Positions 25,061 to 37,400 of a stretch of 64,000 nt of DNA are shown here, in pieces (within the stretch, counting starts at the first letter, position 1; each line of letters begins with the position of its first letter). Below the pieces are notes generated by a model. It saw only the letters and a list, made by a program, of their open reading frames with translations, ran no database searches and was not told the origin of the DNA. The DNA lies in assembly GCA_020091685.1 (NCBI GenBank), contig CM034604.1, positions 4,887,820 to 4,951,819 on the forward strand. Reading direction: 5' to 3'. The position numbers were made by a program, and so were the translations under genes. Source of the stretch: Lutjanus erythropterus (lineage: Eukaryota > Chordata > Actinopteri > Lutjaniformes > Lutjanidae).

Positions 25061-26249
25061 AATAAAGAAAAATATATTGAAAACAGATCAACTCAGTCAG
25101 TCATATTAACCAAACGCTCACAATGAAAAAGCAAAGCAACTGAAACAGATGGAATACAGTGAATAGCTCAACTCAAGTGTGTCCTCTTAACAACAACAGA
25201 TGGCAGCATTTCTCAGTTCAAGCTGTTGAATCCCAGCTCCTGTTCATTCACATTTATATACTATATCCCTCTATGGTACAATGTTGCCTCTAGGTTACAT
25301 ACCCAGTTTTACCCCTTTACACTCACACAATACATCCTCAGTTATGGTTGAATATTTTTAAATAGAGGCGGGACCCAGAGGAAACTAACAGCAGTGTTTT
25401 AATTTGTCACATGACTCTCTGCAGGTCATGCTGAATCACGTTTTTTGCAGCCTTTGTCACAGGATTCAGCTCCATCATCTCTCCCAAAAAATGTCTCATT
25501 CTGTCATTTAACAATTGTTTAATGTACTATACTTGATAATTAAGTAATTGAAAACTATTAAAATGTAAATTCTGCCTTGAAGTAACAACATGGATTCCCG
25601 CCATGATACTTTTGGTGTTGTGTATTTTGGTTTATATACTGTTCATGTACTGATTATTTTATTTTAACTCATGAGCAGTGAGCCTGTCTGTCAGAAGAGA
25701 CGCACACCAGGAAACTGAAAACAAGCATTTGACCCTAACACAAATGATCAAACACTGAAATGTGACTCTGTCTTGATGATAGATGTAAAGTTTGCGGAAA
25801 TATGCTGACGTGCTTTAACACATTCATTCCTACAGGTTGTTCCACAATGACAGAATGTTGCCTCAGGGTCCAGACAAACAAACTTATGAAAATAATTGAT
25901 TTTTTAAATATTTTTTTCAATTTGAAATGACATTCATTTTAAAGTAGGGAGGGAATTTAATATTTTCCATCATTATTGTAATAATTTTTCTTTAAATTTT
26001 ACACACACACTTAATTAAAGGTTATCTTTTAATGTTTATGTTACACGTGGGAGTGGAAGAAATCTCCACCATGATGACAGAAACTCTGGGAAACACGAGT
26101 TTGTTTATTTGTTGCATCATACTTTTAAATGAGGAAATCAGCAAGTTGTTTTTAAGGACACAACAGTCAGTAGTTGAAAACAGGCCATACCAAATGGTAG
26201 TTAATTTTAGAAAGGGCACTATGGCCACACTTGGAGGTATCCGGGGGAC
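25061..26249. other. No gene seen
   Basis: AT-rich; no coding or repeat family recognised. Confidence 0.4.
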
Positions 26250-26325
26250 TGGCCCGGGGGTCAGCAACCTGCAGCTCTGGAGCCACATGTGGCTCTTTTG
26301 CCCCTCCCCTGTGGCCTCCTGTGGT
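26250..26325 (+). mobile_element. hAT element end fragment
   Basis: GGGGTCAGCAACCTGCAGCT, then GGAGCCACATGTGGCTCTTTTGCCCCTC, matches a widely distributed hAT terminus. The element breaks off into the neighbouring reverse GGGCTGCAACT repeat, so it is truncated or nested. Confidence 0.5.
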
Positions 26326-26334
26326 TTGAAGAAA

Positions 26335-26735
26335 GACGCTGCAATGATTAATCAGTCAATTATGAAATTAACCAGCAACTATTTTCATAATCGATGAAAT
26401 CAGTTTTGAGCAACATTTTAAGGAAAAAAAAGTCAAAATTCTCTGATTATTTTCGGGTTTCTTCACTCCTCTCCGACAGCAAAACAAAACAAGACATTTG
26501 AGGTCATCATCTTGGACTTTGGGAAAGACCGATCAGCATTTTTCACCAAACAGCTCATTGATTATTGAAGAAAATGATCAACAGATTGATTGATACTGAC
26601 AATGACTTGAAAAATAGGTCCAAATATGCGGAGCACACAGATGTACGTCCACATGTGACATGATTACTTAATTGAATAATCAAGAAAATAATTGACAGAT
26701 TAATCGACAATGAAAATAATTGTTAGTTGCAGCCA
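26335..26735 (-). repeat. Two adjacent reverse copies of the GGGCTGCAACT repeat
   Basis: The first copy (about 26335-26590) carries GAGGTCATCATCTTGGACTT and GATCAGCATTTTTCACC in reverse. The second (about 26636-26735) ends TGAAAATAATTGTTAGTTGCAGCC, the reverse terminus. They are probably parts of one element or a nested pair. Confidence 0.5.
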
Positions 26736-26745
26736 AAAAAAAAAA

Positions 26746-27526
26746 AGAAAAACCATAAAAACATTTCATTTCATTTACCATTATTGTAGGTCTAAAGTGA
26801 GTCTTATTTTCTTCAGTTGTAAAAATGCATGTCCTATACACCAAATATATTGCTGATATACCATGTTTCTTATGATGCAGTAGGTGGGGATGATATCTAT
26901 AAGAAAACACATGATCAGACTGGCTTTGGGCAGATTTCTCTTTTTTTATTGAGACACAGTCGAGGTAGAAAACATGGTTAACACAAACAGAAAGCTAGTA
27001 CAAACCGTCCAAGCACAAAATAAAACACATACAAAACCACTTGAACACTTCCGATAATTATATAAGTTAAAGGTGCACTCTTTGAATTCGGTATTGCAGC
27101 CGATAACTGCCACAAATCCTACATTTTCTCTCAGCTCTGAGGTTCAGCTTTGAGCTGAGAAGACGTTCAGGGATTCTGGGGTTACCACTGGCTGCTATAA
27201 CAACATTTGTACATGTATCTTTTATTTCAAACAAATAAGGTAGATTCAACATTCAGTCTAGATTATTGTAAGTATAATCTAAAAACTGATCCTGACAATG
27301 TTTTCAGAAGTCAATCAGAGAAAAATGTTTACGCGCTTAAAAAAAACACAAGTTAATATTATAAATGTATCTGAAACCCACTCTTGGAACAAGCCTCTTT
27401 AATCAGGAAGAGAAAGAAAAGAGAAAGGGGCTAAACCTCAGAATCTTGTTAATGCATAATCCCCTTCTTCATTCCCGTCCCACCCCGTCTTTCACTTAAG
27501 AAACCCTGGCCAATCACGGACGGGCT
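26746..27526 (-). other. Probable pcare 3' untranslated region and downstream flank
   Basis: No coding frame. The stretch lies between the pcare stop and the candidate poly(A) signals at 27221 and 26945. AAGGTGCACTCTTTGAATTC near 27070 looks like a dispersed-repeat terminus. UTR limits are inferred. Confidence 0.4.
26945..26950 (-). promoter_or_regulatory. Candidate polyadenylation signal for pcare
   Basis: AATAAA on the minus strand, 577 bases beyond the pcare stop codon, is followed by more A residues. A second AATAAA at 27226-27221 is nearer the stop and could be used instead. Choosing between them needs transcript data. Confidence 0.35.
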
Positions 27527-27596
27527 CTAGGCTGTTGTCACAGCGGCACTTGGATCCAACTGGTCGTCGTCTCCTGTCATTCGAGGGCTGCCCGGC
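27527..27596 (-). CDS. pcare: pcare terminal coding exon 2
   Basis: On the minus strand a long pyrimidine tract (ccctcctttcttgctctccc) runs into ATAG at 27600-27597 and is followed by a frame that accepts the CT| phase of exon 1. The first base, G, completes leucine. Then 22 codons, opening PGSPRMTGDDDQLDPSAA, lead to TAG at 27529-27527. The size and position fit the short last exon of human PCARE. The C-terminal residues themselves are not recognisably conserved, so the support is splice consensus, phase and gene layout. Confidence 0.7.
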
Positions 27597-30500
27597 CTAT
27601 GGGAGAGCAAGAAAGGAGGGGAAAGGCGTTTTAGTGCGTGAGTGGATTATGTGGGGTAGCAGGCTGAGGTAGGGGCAGGAGGGCTAATCCAATCTGGATT
27701 AGGCCAGGTGGTTTCTCTGGGGGCAGGTGGTGAGCTGGTAACATACAACTGGGCACCGCGGCTGTAAGTTTGAATTAGAGTTAAACTGTTTGAAAAAGCT
27801 TGTACTGCAGGTGTCCAAACACTGTGATAAAAGAAGAGTGACTAAATCCCTGCTGTTAATCTGTTCACGAGTAAAACTGTACAATGATATAAATCACCCA
27901 TTAAAAACTGTGTTATAAACAAAGGATGTAAGAATAAAAGGCAAATAAAAAGATTAATTTAAAGGACCCTGAGTGTAATAAATGCTGTTCAGCCTTTCCT
28001 AACCCCCTCTCCCCTCACCTCACCGGACCTCCCTGACTTGTACATGAACCGTTTGGCCTCTAAATGCTCATTAACCACAGAGCTCACAGCAGGCTATTCA
28101 TGGCAGTGTCCCTATGTCCAGATACTCAAAGACAACTAGTTCATCCACCAGTGCTATAGAAAAATGATTCCTGGCCTATGGTGTTCTGTTCTGAAACGCC
28201 AGAACCATCTGGGAAGTTGTCCTTAGAAACTGTTTGGAAAAGGGCAGGCACTTTCAAAAAACACTGGGCAAGTGATTGGACGAACCATCTGTCTATCACA
28301 TCTAACATGGGCTAACTTCAACTGATCAGATCAAACTCTTGCTGAAGCAAGAATGAACCAAATCAGCAAAATGTAAAATAAAATGTCTTAGAATTTCCAC
28401 GATTGCATTATGGGAAGTGTAGGATCCATTGCTTTTGAAGTTTGACCCATACTAAGGACTAAAAGTCACAATATCTTTGTCTCTTCTATTTAGAGTTCTG
28501 CAAAGAATCCTGAAACACAGAAATGAATTAGCATATTAGTATTTCCAGCTCCCTTGTCTTGAAGTCAATGTGTTTTTGGTTAGATTCCTGAAATAAAGTC
28601 TGTGGCTAACACAGGAAATTTTCACATTTTGTTCTACAACATAAAATATGTCAGTAAATACAACACTCATGAATTTTTGAGCTTTTACGTGTCTTAAAAA
28701 AAGGTGGCTCCTAACAAGTAACTAAAGACTTCAAAGGTTGACATTAAACACCATCACACTGGACACTAATAACTTAGGGGTGGTGATGTTCATGATTCAG
28801 TTACTTTATAGCTTAGCGTTACCTTTTAATTTCTGGTGATTGCATTTCTGCTTCTAAAATCATAAAAGTGGGGTTCATTTGTAAAGATGATCTAAAAAAG
28901 TATGAGTATTGAAAACTTTTGGTTGTCAACCAGACTGATTCTAACTTCTGGGTTGGCTATTAAAAGAAACGTCATCCCTGCACCACTTTATGGACGATGT
29001 TGCTTCAACTTTAGGGAAGTGCAGTACTCCATAGCTGGAGTACGAGTTTACAGGGGCAGTGTGTAGGATTTTGTGGCATCTCTCAGTGAGCTTGCAGATT
29101 GCATCCTCCCACCTCACCCTCCCCTTCCAAGCATGTAGGATAGTGCTGGGAAATAATTTTTCATGGGGGGAGCACATGAGAAATTGGCTGTAGTGGGCCA
29201 GACACAAGTAAGATATAAAGTTAATATAATGGCCAAATCTCTAATACAGGAATAGTCAGAAATATTCTATACAACACATAGAAGTACATTGCCTAGCTAG
29301 CAATTAGTTTACAACAATAGTTGTCTATTGTTGGTTATCCTTTCTGAATCTCCATGTGATGGAACTGTGGGCTAGATTGTTGGTAATTGACGATTGAGAT
29401 TAAGATTGTTGGTAACTGATGATTGAAATTAAAATTGTTTAGAATTGTTGATGATTAAGATTGTTGATAATCGTTGGTAGAGTCCAAAACTTGATGTTTT
29501 ACAGTATGCAATTCATATCAGATAAAGTATGAAATGAAAATATCAGCAACAGTAGAAGAACAACATGGTAAACAACATTTATGCAAAGCATTGAGTGAAT
29601 AAAGTTACAGTTTAATATAAAAGATACAGTTCATTATCATAACCGATGAACACAGCGCTGATCCAGTGTTTGGTTGGTCCATTCTGGGCTACTGTAAAAA
29701 CATGGCAGTGCAACTGCATGCATGGTGGCCTCTGTCAAAGAGGAGCCACTCCCTTTGTAGATATAAAGGGCTCATTCTAAGGTAACAAAAACACAATGAT
29801 TCTCATATTCATGTGATTATACACTTATGAAACCAGACAAATTCTCCAAACACTCCACTCCACCTTTAAATGGTTTTGTGGTTCCCCCTTTTCTACAGTC
29901 ATGGGTCTGCTGTTGGCCAGGTTTTTCTGTAGGTTTATTTGATCTTGAAAAAAGCCAATCTTACCCAACCTTCCACTTTACTCGTGTAGTACGTAGTAAA
30001 ACTTACTAGTGTAGTAAGTTTTTTTTAAAACTTACTTTCCTTACATTAAGTTTAGTTGCTTATTTATTTATTTTTTTTAGCTTTATTTATCTGTCCCTTT
30101 ACCCCTTGTTCCCTATCACACTTTCATATACAGTATTTTGGCCATACATTCTTATAAACTATAATGACTGTATATAAATACATTGACATATATCCCACTA
30201 ACCCAAAAGTATATAATACACTCAGTATTTCAGTGTTAGTGTAATATGCTACTTAAATTATCTATGTTTTTGTTAATTTGCTGAATAGAATGAATGTCTT
30301 TTAGTTGTTTCCACCTCCAGTCCCTACTCTGCTCTATTCTCCTGCAAAGTATGTCTCATTCTTCCTTTTGTCTTTACTTGTTTTACCTGTTTGTACAATG
30401 CTTCCTTTCAGCGATTAAAGAATTTTAACAAGCTTCTTACATCTGACAGATTGGAATGTGACAGTGCCTGTCTGTGGTTCCCATTGTCTTGCCATAGATT

Positions 30501-33500
30501 TTCTCACAACAAATGTTTTAGACATATGTCTGGCTTGAATGAATGATTTTTCAAATCTGTAGCCAGCTTCACATGATTCATGAGTCAGCTGCAATGACAA
30601 GATGCCTTGTTTCACAAGTCAAGACTCGAGCTCCATTTATACAAATAAGCAAGGACATCTGGTGTAGCACAAACAGGTATATAAGCCAGCTGTGTGGTAT
30701 CAGATCTGTTTTGTGTCTGCTGGGAATGCAGATGGTCAAACATGCTGATGTCATTTACTTAAACAGTAGACAGACAGGTAGCTGATTGAATCAGGAGCCA
30801 TCTGTGTGGCTTTAAAGTAAACAACCACAGGTCAAACTAACGTCGTGGGTTTATTTATAATACCCTAGTCAGAAGGATCTAAGTCCATTAACACTAATAT
30901 AAACTGACAATTTTTTTTAACATAACAGACCTTTAGCGACATGGAAGCCAAGTAGTCAGAGTCATGTTTTATATCAAATATACTGTATGAACATAAGGTT
31001 TGCCCAATAGCATTTGGCAGCTGTCTTAAAACTCAAGTGAAGACTTGACAAGTCAATTTCCTAAAGGGGTCATTTGTTTTCCCTTTACGTACGAAAATAG
31101 GTAAGTACGTTTTAAACGATGTTACTGTCACTGCCCACATACTTCCACATGTCTTTCATGTTGGCATTGATGGTAAGTGATGCATCCAGTGGAGGGCGCC
31201 AGACCGTCAAAAGTTACCCCAAAGAAGAAGAAGAGTCAAAAGTTTATGACAACGACAAAGATGGCGCCGCTGGAGGTTATATTAATGTACCTCTTGAGAA
31301 AGGGGCAAGATTGGAGGCAGTGTGGATGGTGGTGTTCTGGGCGGTCATTAAGTACATTGTGACATGTGAACATAGAATTCTTTTCATCAGTTAATTGACA
31401 ATGAACATCGCCAATACTTAGAAGAATTTTAAAAACTTTGTCCCGTCCTGTGGTTGCGTCTCACTTGAACTATTGGCTACACCACTACACTGCCCCTATG
31501 ACAACCAATTGTACTGTTCAATCCTTAAGCTTTCAGAAAACCTGCAAAAATACAGATGAAATTAACACAGTATGTTCATATCTATATGAACATCTAATGT
31601 AGAGCATAAATGATCTGGTACGATGTTCACTGATGTGTACTTTTGCCAAGTATTAATGGTACTGGTAAACACTGTCATAAAATAAGTCTTTTCTTTAATA
31701 GCTACAAAATAGGAACAAAGACCAGTAAGGTTGACCTGGACCCACAACTTTGTGATATTACTTACAGAAATGTTGTGGCCTCACTCTCCTTGGCCTGGCT
31801 AGAGGCTGAACCATTCTCTTTGGAAAACTCTGAATGGGAGGTCAGACTAGGCCTCTGTTCTGACTGGGTGCGACGGGTAGAGCTGTCTATCCTTCTCATG
31901 GGTAGCCTGCCTCGGGAGACCTCTCCCCATGGTCTGGGAAGTACAGAACTTCCAGAGGAGATGCCAGTCTGAGCATTTTGACAGAACACTGAACGGGCAT
32001 CTTTAAAGGACACAGAAGGAATGATCTCTTCAGTGTTGTTATCTGTGGCACGTACCACCGTTCTTGGAGAACCTGGGCGAGATGAGGGCCTAGAGCTGCT
32101 CTGAGGTCTGAACACAGGAGGGCTTGGAAATCTGCGGCACACAGAGGGACAAGATGGCGGTAGGCGGACTCTAGAGACAGGTGGTGCTGTCACAGGCAGG
32201 TTGCAAGAGGACATTTCATCCTCATACAATTCATTACTATCACGTCTCTGGCCCATTCTGGCTTGAAGGTGTGAAGGTCCTCCACTGCTCAGCTCTGCAA
32301 TATTCCTCTTGTCAGGAGATTCTACTGCATTGCGTAGGTGTATGATCTTACGTGCCTGTTGGTAGAGACAGCTAGCCTTCTCCGTGTCTGGGTCCAGATC
32401 AGTTTCTGGTTGCTGTTCTGCATCTTGCACCCCCATAACAGCATCCTGCCTGACAGGACGGGCAGGTGAGATACTGATCGATCTCGGCTTCACACTGGCA
32501 CGGCTTGGCAGCACTTCCACATTCTGTACAGACGCCTTCAGGCGCTGGGAGACTCCGGTGTTTTGAACTATCACTGGGAGTGTCCGAGCTGAATCTTCCT
32601 GCAACCTTCTATCATTTTCTGGTAGGCCCTCAGTACTCTGGAAGGAATTGTCCATTAGAACCTCTGGGGGTGGAGGTGGTAGGTTGTCTACATCCAGGTC
32701 ATCCCTGCCATCAGGCCAGCTATTGTTGTTATTGTTGCCATTGATGACTACACCCCCCTCATTACCATTTATTGTGTCAGATAACAGAAGGATCCCACTT
32801 TTCCTAGGCCTCCTGATATGAGGTGGAATATTAGCAAGACTCTGCCCTGGTCTTCCATCAACCCCTTGGCTAAAGGTATTGATCAGCCTTCTGACAGACT
32901 GACGCTTTGGTGGTTGGGGTGTTAACACTGGTAAGGAACAAGGTGACTGATTTGCTTTGACAGGGCCTTTTTGCGCACCTGCTAAGCTATTCAGTGAATG
33001 CCGTCTTAGTCCAGCTCTGTACAAGTTATAATGAGGCCCTGCTAACTCTTTACATCCTCGCCTTTCAGTCATCTTTTTCATCCGCTGATCCAGGTCCCTC
33101 TGGCTGTTTTGTAGCTCCATCATCATATTTACACATTTGGTTGATGAAGAGTGTTTAGGTTTGGTACCACTGACAGCAGTCAGGGGTCGTTTGATTGTAG
33201 GCTTCTGGTCTTGCATGTAATTTGCACACATGTAGAGATGAGTTTGACTTGGATCTGGTGGGGAAGAGTTTGACCTCTTCCTTTCAGGCCTGTCACCATC
33301 ATCATCCTCATACTCTTCATCATCATCATCGTCTTCCTCCTCATCCTCTTCATCGTCTTCATTATGGCCTTCCAGGTTACTTGGTAGAGTATCAAGTGCG
33401 CCACGAATGTTGACCCCAGACCCACAACTTCCAGATCCAGCACTCCCGCGGTGGTGGCGGTGCCTCTCAGACCCTGTCAGACTCTCATTTTCTCCCCCAA

Positions 33501-34464
33501 TACCGCTGTCCTCACTGTGCAGTGCTGAATCCTCAGGGTTGGACTTCCTCATGGCAGCACCCTCTACCCGTGCCAGCACTTGATTCAACCTCTGCTCTGC
33601 TGTCTGCTTGGCCTGCAGCTTCTCAACAAGCAGTTTAGAAAGGGAAGAAAAATACTCCACTGCCTCCTCGAGCGTGGTGTCGCCCAGTGCTTGGGCCGAG
33701 CCTCCAACGAGTCTCATTTTCTCTGTTGAATGCTGGAGCAGTTGCTGTAACAGATCTGGTGGTGGATCAGGGGTTGTGGCAGTGCTTGGTTTAGCTAGAA
33801 TAACAGCTGGGCCCATCATCCCAGAAGGCAAGGCCATGTAGTCCCCATGCTCCTTCAACATCAGCTCCCCTTCCTCAGCCATCTCTTCTAGAGCCTGGTT
33901 GATCTCCTCAAAGCGCAACGCCAAAGCAGACATCATGGGCTGAAGGGACAACTGTGTCTGGGCGGCTTGGTCTAGCAGACCTAACAGGGTCTCATATTTG
34001 GAGATGTTGGGGTTTAGAAAGGCATAGGCTGCTTGGTGAGCCCTCACCATGTGGGGTGGGAAGTCTAACTTTGCGTGAAGAATAGAGGACTTCTTCTTTT
34101 CAGAAGGTCTTCTCTTGCCTTTGTTTTTCTTTCTTTTCTCAGTCTTTTTAATCGTAACTGTTTGTACAACTTCATCCAGTATTTCCTGGGGCTTCACATT
34201 CACCTCTGTTTCTTTAATGTCCTCTGTGTTTTGGACAGCTGTTGTACTGATGGCCGACTGAGTCCATCCAGTATCTTTTGTAAGATGTTCTTCATTGGGA
34301 GGTGGAGGTTCATTTTCTTTATCATCTGTCTTCAAACATACGCTCTCCCCCTCTACAATTGTACAGTCAGCTCCATCCTGTGGTGCCTCAGCCAGCAGAG
34401 CCTTTTGAAATCCAGGAGATTCTGGCTTTGAAAATAACTTCCCTTTGGATGGAGAGCAACCCAT
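27527..34464 (-). CDS. pcare: pcare: photoreceptor cilium actin regulator (C2orf71), two coding exons, 922 aa predicted
   Basis: The coding sequence joins 34464-31766 and 27596-27527 on the minus strand. In mammals PCARE is a photoreceptor protein that recruits the WASF3 actin machinery to the connecting-cilium tip for outer-segment disc formation; human loss causes retinitis pigmentosa 54. Visible here: start MGCSPSK, with Gly2/Cys3 for myristoylation and palmitoylation; a conserved block at residues 139-212 (VRAHQAAY, SKYETLL, LQPMMS, RFEEI, as in human PCARE); EDSGIGGENES at 318-328; an acidic run at 369-391; RRLINTFS at 525-532; LPPPPPEVLMDNSF at 595-608; EKASCLYQQARK at 695-706; SVFCQ at 825-829; RRTQSE at 864-869. 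Order and spacing match human PCARE, but the protein is shorter than its roughly 1290 aa. The two-exon layout matches the human gene. Teleosts can carry two pcare paralogues and I cannot say which this is. The family call is firm; the exon 2 join is predicted from splice consensus. Confidence 0.92.
27644..27701. promoter_or_regulatory. Cluster of three CRX/OTX-type homeodomain motifs in the pcare intron
   Basis: GGATTA occurs at 27644-27649, TAATCC at 27685-27690 and GGATTA at 27696-27701. The last two form an inverted pair separated by AATCT. TAATCC is the known core for K50 homeodomain proteins such as CRX and OTX2, which drive photoreceptor genes. The cluster lies 48-105 bases upstream of terminal exon 2. 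Whether it is bound, or only overlaps the branch-point region, is unknown. Confidence 0.3.
29045..29140. repeat. Short dispersed repeat in the pcare intron
   Basis: CAGTGTGTAGGATTTTGTGG, CATCTCTCAGTGAGCTTGCAG and ATTGCATCC follow the order of a common fish repeat (CAGTGTGTAAGATTTAGTGG...). The 88-aa minus frame across it is not a gene. Confidence 0.45.
31766..34464 (-). CDS. pcare: pcare coding exon 1
   Basis: This exon supplies 899 codons plus two bases. The frame appears to end at a TAA at 31762-31764, but that TAA lies inside a strong donor (CT|gtaagtaat), so the exon ends at 31766 in the middle of a CT-G leucine codon. The ATG at 34464 is chosen because it opens the lipidation motif MGC and because the preceding minus-strand sequence (AAAGAAAAATGG) has an acceptable purine context. 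No intron is needed anywhere within the exon. Confidence 0.92.
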
Positions 34465-37400
34465 TTTTCTTTCAAATGGGATTCAGGAAAAACTTAAGTT
34501 ATTTTTTGCTGGAGAAAAACGAGTCAGGAGAAAAAGATAAAGCCAAAGTGTAAATCCATAGATAAAGATCTCTGAAGTCTTAGACTTAGACGAGGTCTTC
34601 TAGAATCCTCCAACAATGGCTTTGGATGGTGAGCCCCCGCATGCTAGTTTTCATGTATTTCTTCAGTAATTTTACACTTTCTCCTCAGAATTTTGCGGTC
34701 CAACACAGCAGGAAAAGACACCTGCAACCTGTCAAGTGAACTGACTACCTTCCAGGGCTTGCAATTGTAAGGAGCTGAGAGGATAAGACGGATTGGTGGG
34801 TTTCCACCCTCTCTCTCCTTCAGCATGCACAGATGGTCATCTTAAGTTCATCAACACACACAGGCTTGCGCACGCATATACACGAAGGCATTTACATGTA
34901 AGACTTTAAGCTCATCAGGTTAATCAGAGCCGAGTTTGTCAGGTGGTGTTTTTAGCTTCATCCAACTGTGCTGTTTACATGTGAACTGTTGGCTTCACTT
35001 GAGAGATAAACAACTTAACAATAAGACTGCCAGAAATGTGCAGATTCACTTGAGGTAGACAATATTTAACTTTACCGTAAATAAAGAAATATAGTATTAA
35101 ATATAGTATGGAATTAAATATAGAATTATTTCCTAAAATTTTCATTATTATTAATTAACACACACTCTCTCACACACACACACACACAACATTGTTTTAC
35201 TATGTAAGGTGGGACCCATCATTGACACAGTACATTGGCTTGCCCCTTACCCTAACCCTACGATCATGACTAATCCTTGCCCTAACCTAAACCTAATTCT
35301 AACCATAACCCTAAAACCTAGTCTTAACCCTCAAAAATTCATTTAAATTTGTGGTGTCCAGCAACTTGGTCCCTACAAAACTTTAAGATCCCACAAGTAT
35401 AATAGGCTGCCAGTTCTTGGACTAGTTAAACAAGCACCTGCACACACACACGCACGCACGCACGCACACACACACACACACACACACACAAACCTCACGT
35501 GTAGTCCTTATTGTAAATGCTGGGTAAAAGTACCAGTTCTGTTTTTCTGAGAAAACAAAGATAGGAACTATAGAATGATAATCATCTTTTTTTTTTAACA
35601 GTTGTAAGTGTAAATTCCTGTCATGCTAGACAGGTTTTATTGACATACCATCATGTCACACTGACAGGTTCACACTCTTCACCTGTAAAACAGGAAATCT
35701 CTTGAAATCAAGATAAAACCCGCACTTTTGACCCTGTTTAAATACCCATTCAAAACTTCAAAACCCCTTAAATAAACTGCACCTGCACAATGAACAATTT
35801 TCTTAATCATGCCAGGCTTAACAGCCTCTAGTTATATTTGATTCTCCTTTTATGCAAAATCAAGTATCTTAAATTAATTGTAAGAAATCTGCCTGCCATT
35901 AAGAAACTGATTTTGTTACTTCTTAATAAGCCAACAAATAAGTTCTTTGGCTATAGAGTTACTTATAAGTCACTGAAGCTCGAGTCTGTTTCAGAAGATA
36001 TTTGTTAGATTTCTTGAAATTCTCTTCACACCCTGACAGCAATCAATAAATCAAATGCTCTGACAAAAAAGAAAAGAAAAATCTGGTATCTGTGGCTGGC
36101 ACAGGCCTGTAATCATCAATCAGTCATCCCATCCAGTCTTGTCATTTGGCCCAGCCGCAGGACAATCAATCACAGAAAAGTAAATAACCTATCACTAGCG
36201 ACACACCTAAATTATGACAAGCCAAACTGCATGATGTCCAAGAGGAAAAAGGAAGGAAACATTAAAAACTACTTTCACAAGTAGCATTGTATAAGTCATT
36301 TTATTGTGTGGTAAAATCTGGCAAATAAGATGCAATGATCATAATATGTTAGGCTATTTCTTGGTAAGGTTATGTCCTCAGTGTAAATGACACCTATGAC
36401 TCGATGCAAACAGAACTTTTGTTTGTTTACAAGAAAACTCTACTGTGCCCCTTCAATTTTGGAAAAAAAAATATTACCAGGATGCAGAAATAAAACTTTA
36501 CAACTCGCCATCCTCTAAAGCAAAGAAAGGAGGACTAAAAACAGTTGTTTCTAAGATGAGCAGGTCTTATATAGGCCCAGTCACAAGGGCAAACAATTAC
36601 AATGACAACAAACAGCAGGTGCCTATATATACCGGTATATAGAAACGGTAAAACAATCTATATTAAACCTGCAGTGTGGAACTTTTCTCTCCCCTTTCTG
36701 CCAGTAAGAGCAATTAAATAAATGCTGTTGACGCATGCTCATGACAGAGCTTATTCAAATCTCCTAGGAGTGCTCTCTCCAAATCTTCCCCTGCAAATCA
36801 GGCAGATAATCAGTTATAATCAACACTTAATGATTTGGCTAGAATAAATTTAGTAGTTACTCCAAATATTACCAACCACGAGCAGTAATACAACATCTAT
36901 GGTCTTCTTTCAGTGCTCTTCAAGGTGGAAAAGCTACAGTATTCTTATCCAGGTTGTCGATCGCTTTCTTTTTTGACTGTAATTCTCTGAATGCAGAGCT
37001 TCTGTGTTATCTGGAGCATCACATTTCTTGGATGCTTTTTAGACTTTTTGCTGCTGCTATAGGCGTAAACATAACTGGTGCATCAGTGCAGGGACGTAGC
37101 CACAGACACCAGATTTAAAAACTCATTGGTATACTGCAAAATACGGAGAGATTTACCTGGCGGTGATTGGCTTAACCAGCATTTTATCAACTTGTTTGAC
37201 ATGTCCTGCGCTCCAGTTTTAAAATCTGGAGGGATGGAGCACCTCAGGACCCAAATGGTTACTGCACACGCCGCATAACCACAATTTTGTTTTCATGTGT
37301 CTTTCTTAATCAGTGTAATATTCAATTCCATTTTCTGCAAATTCTAGATTTTTTTAAAGTTTTGTTTCCCAATATGGAGGTATTCCGTCACCCTATCCAA

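Larger units (their letters stand above)
27597..31765 (-). other. pcare intron 1 (4169 bp)
   Basis: The intron has GT-AG ends (donor gtaagtaat, acceptor ccatag). The interior is AT-rich and has no coding signal. It holds a short dispersed repeat near 29045-29140, a T-rich stretch near 30050-30080, and a GA-rich segment near 31220-31270. The open frames here have no recognisable family and I treat them as chance. Confidence 0.7.

Noticed and set aside
26032..26397. A 121-aa plus-strand frame
   Set aside because: Its second half is the hAT terminus at 26250-26325 and the rest has no family resemblance.
31119..31394. A 91-aa plus-strand frame in the pcare intron
   Set aside because: GA-rich low-complexity content, no domain, no splice context; likely repeat-derived.
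33180..33841. Other-frame open stretches within pcare exon 1
   Set aside because: They overlap the 899-codon pcare frame and reflect its acidic and serine-rich composition; no independent evidence.
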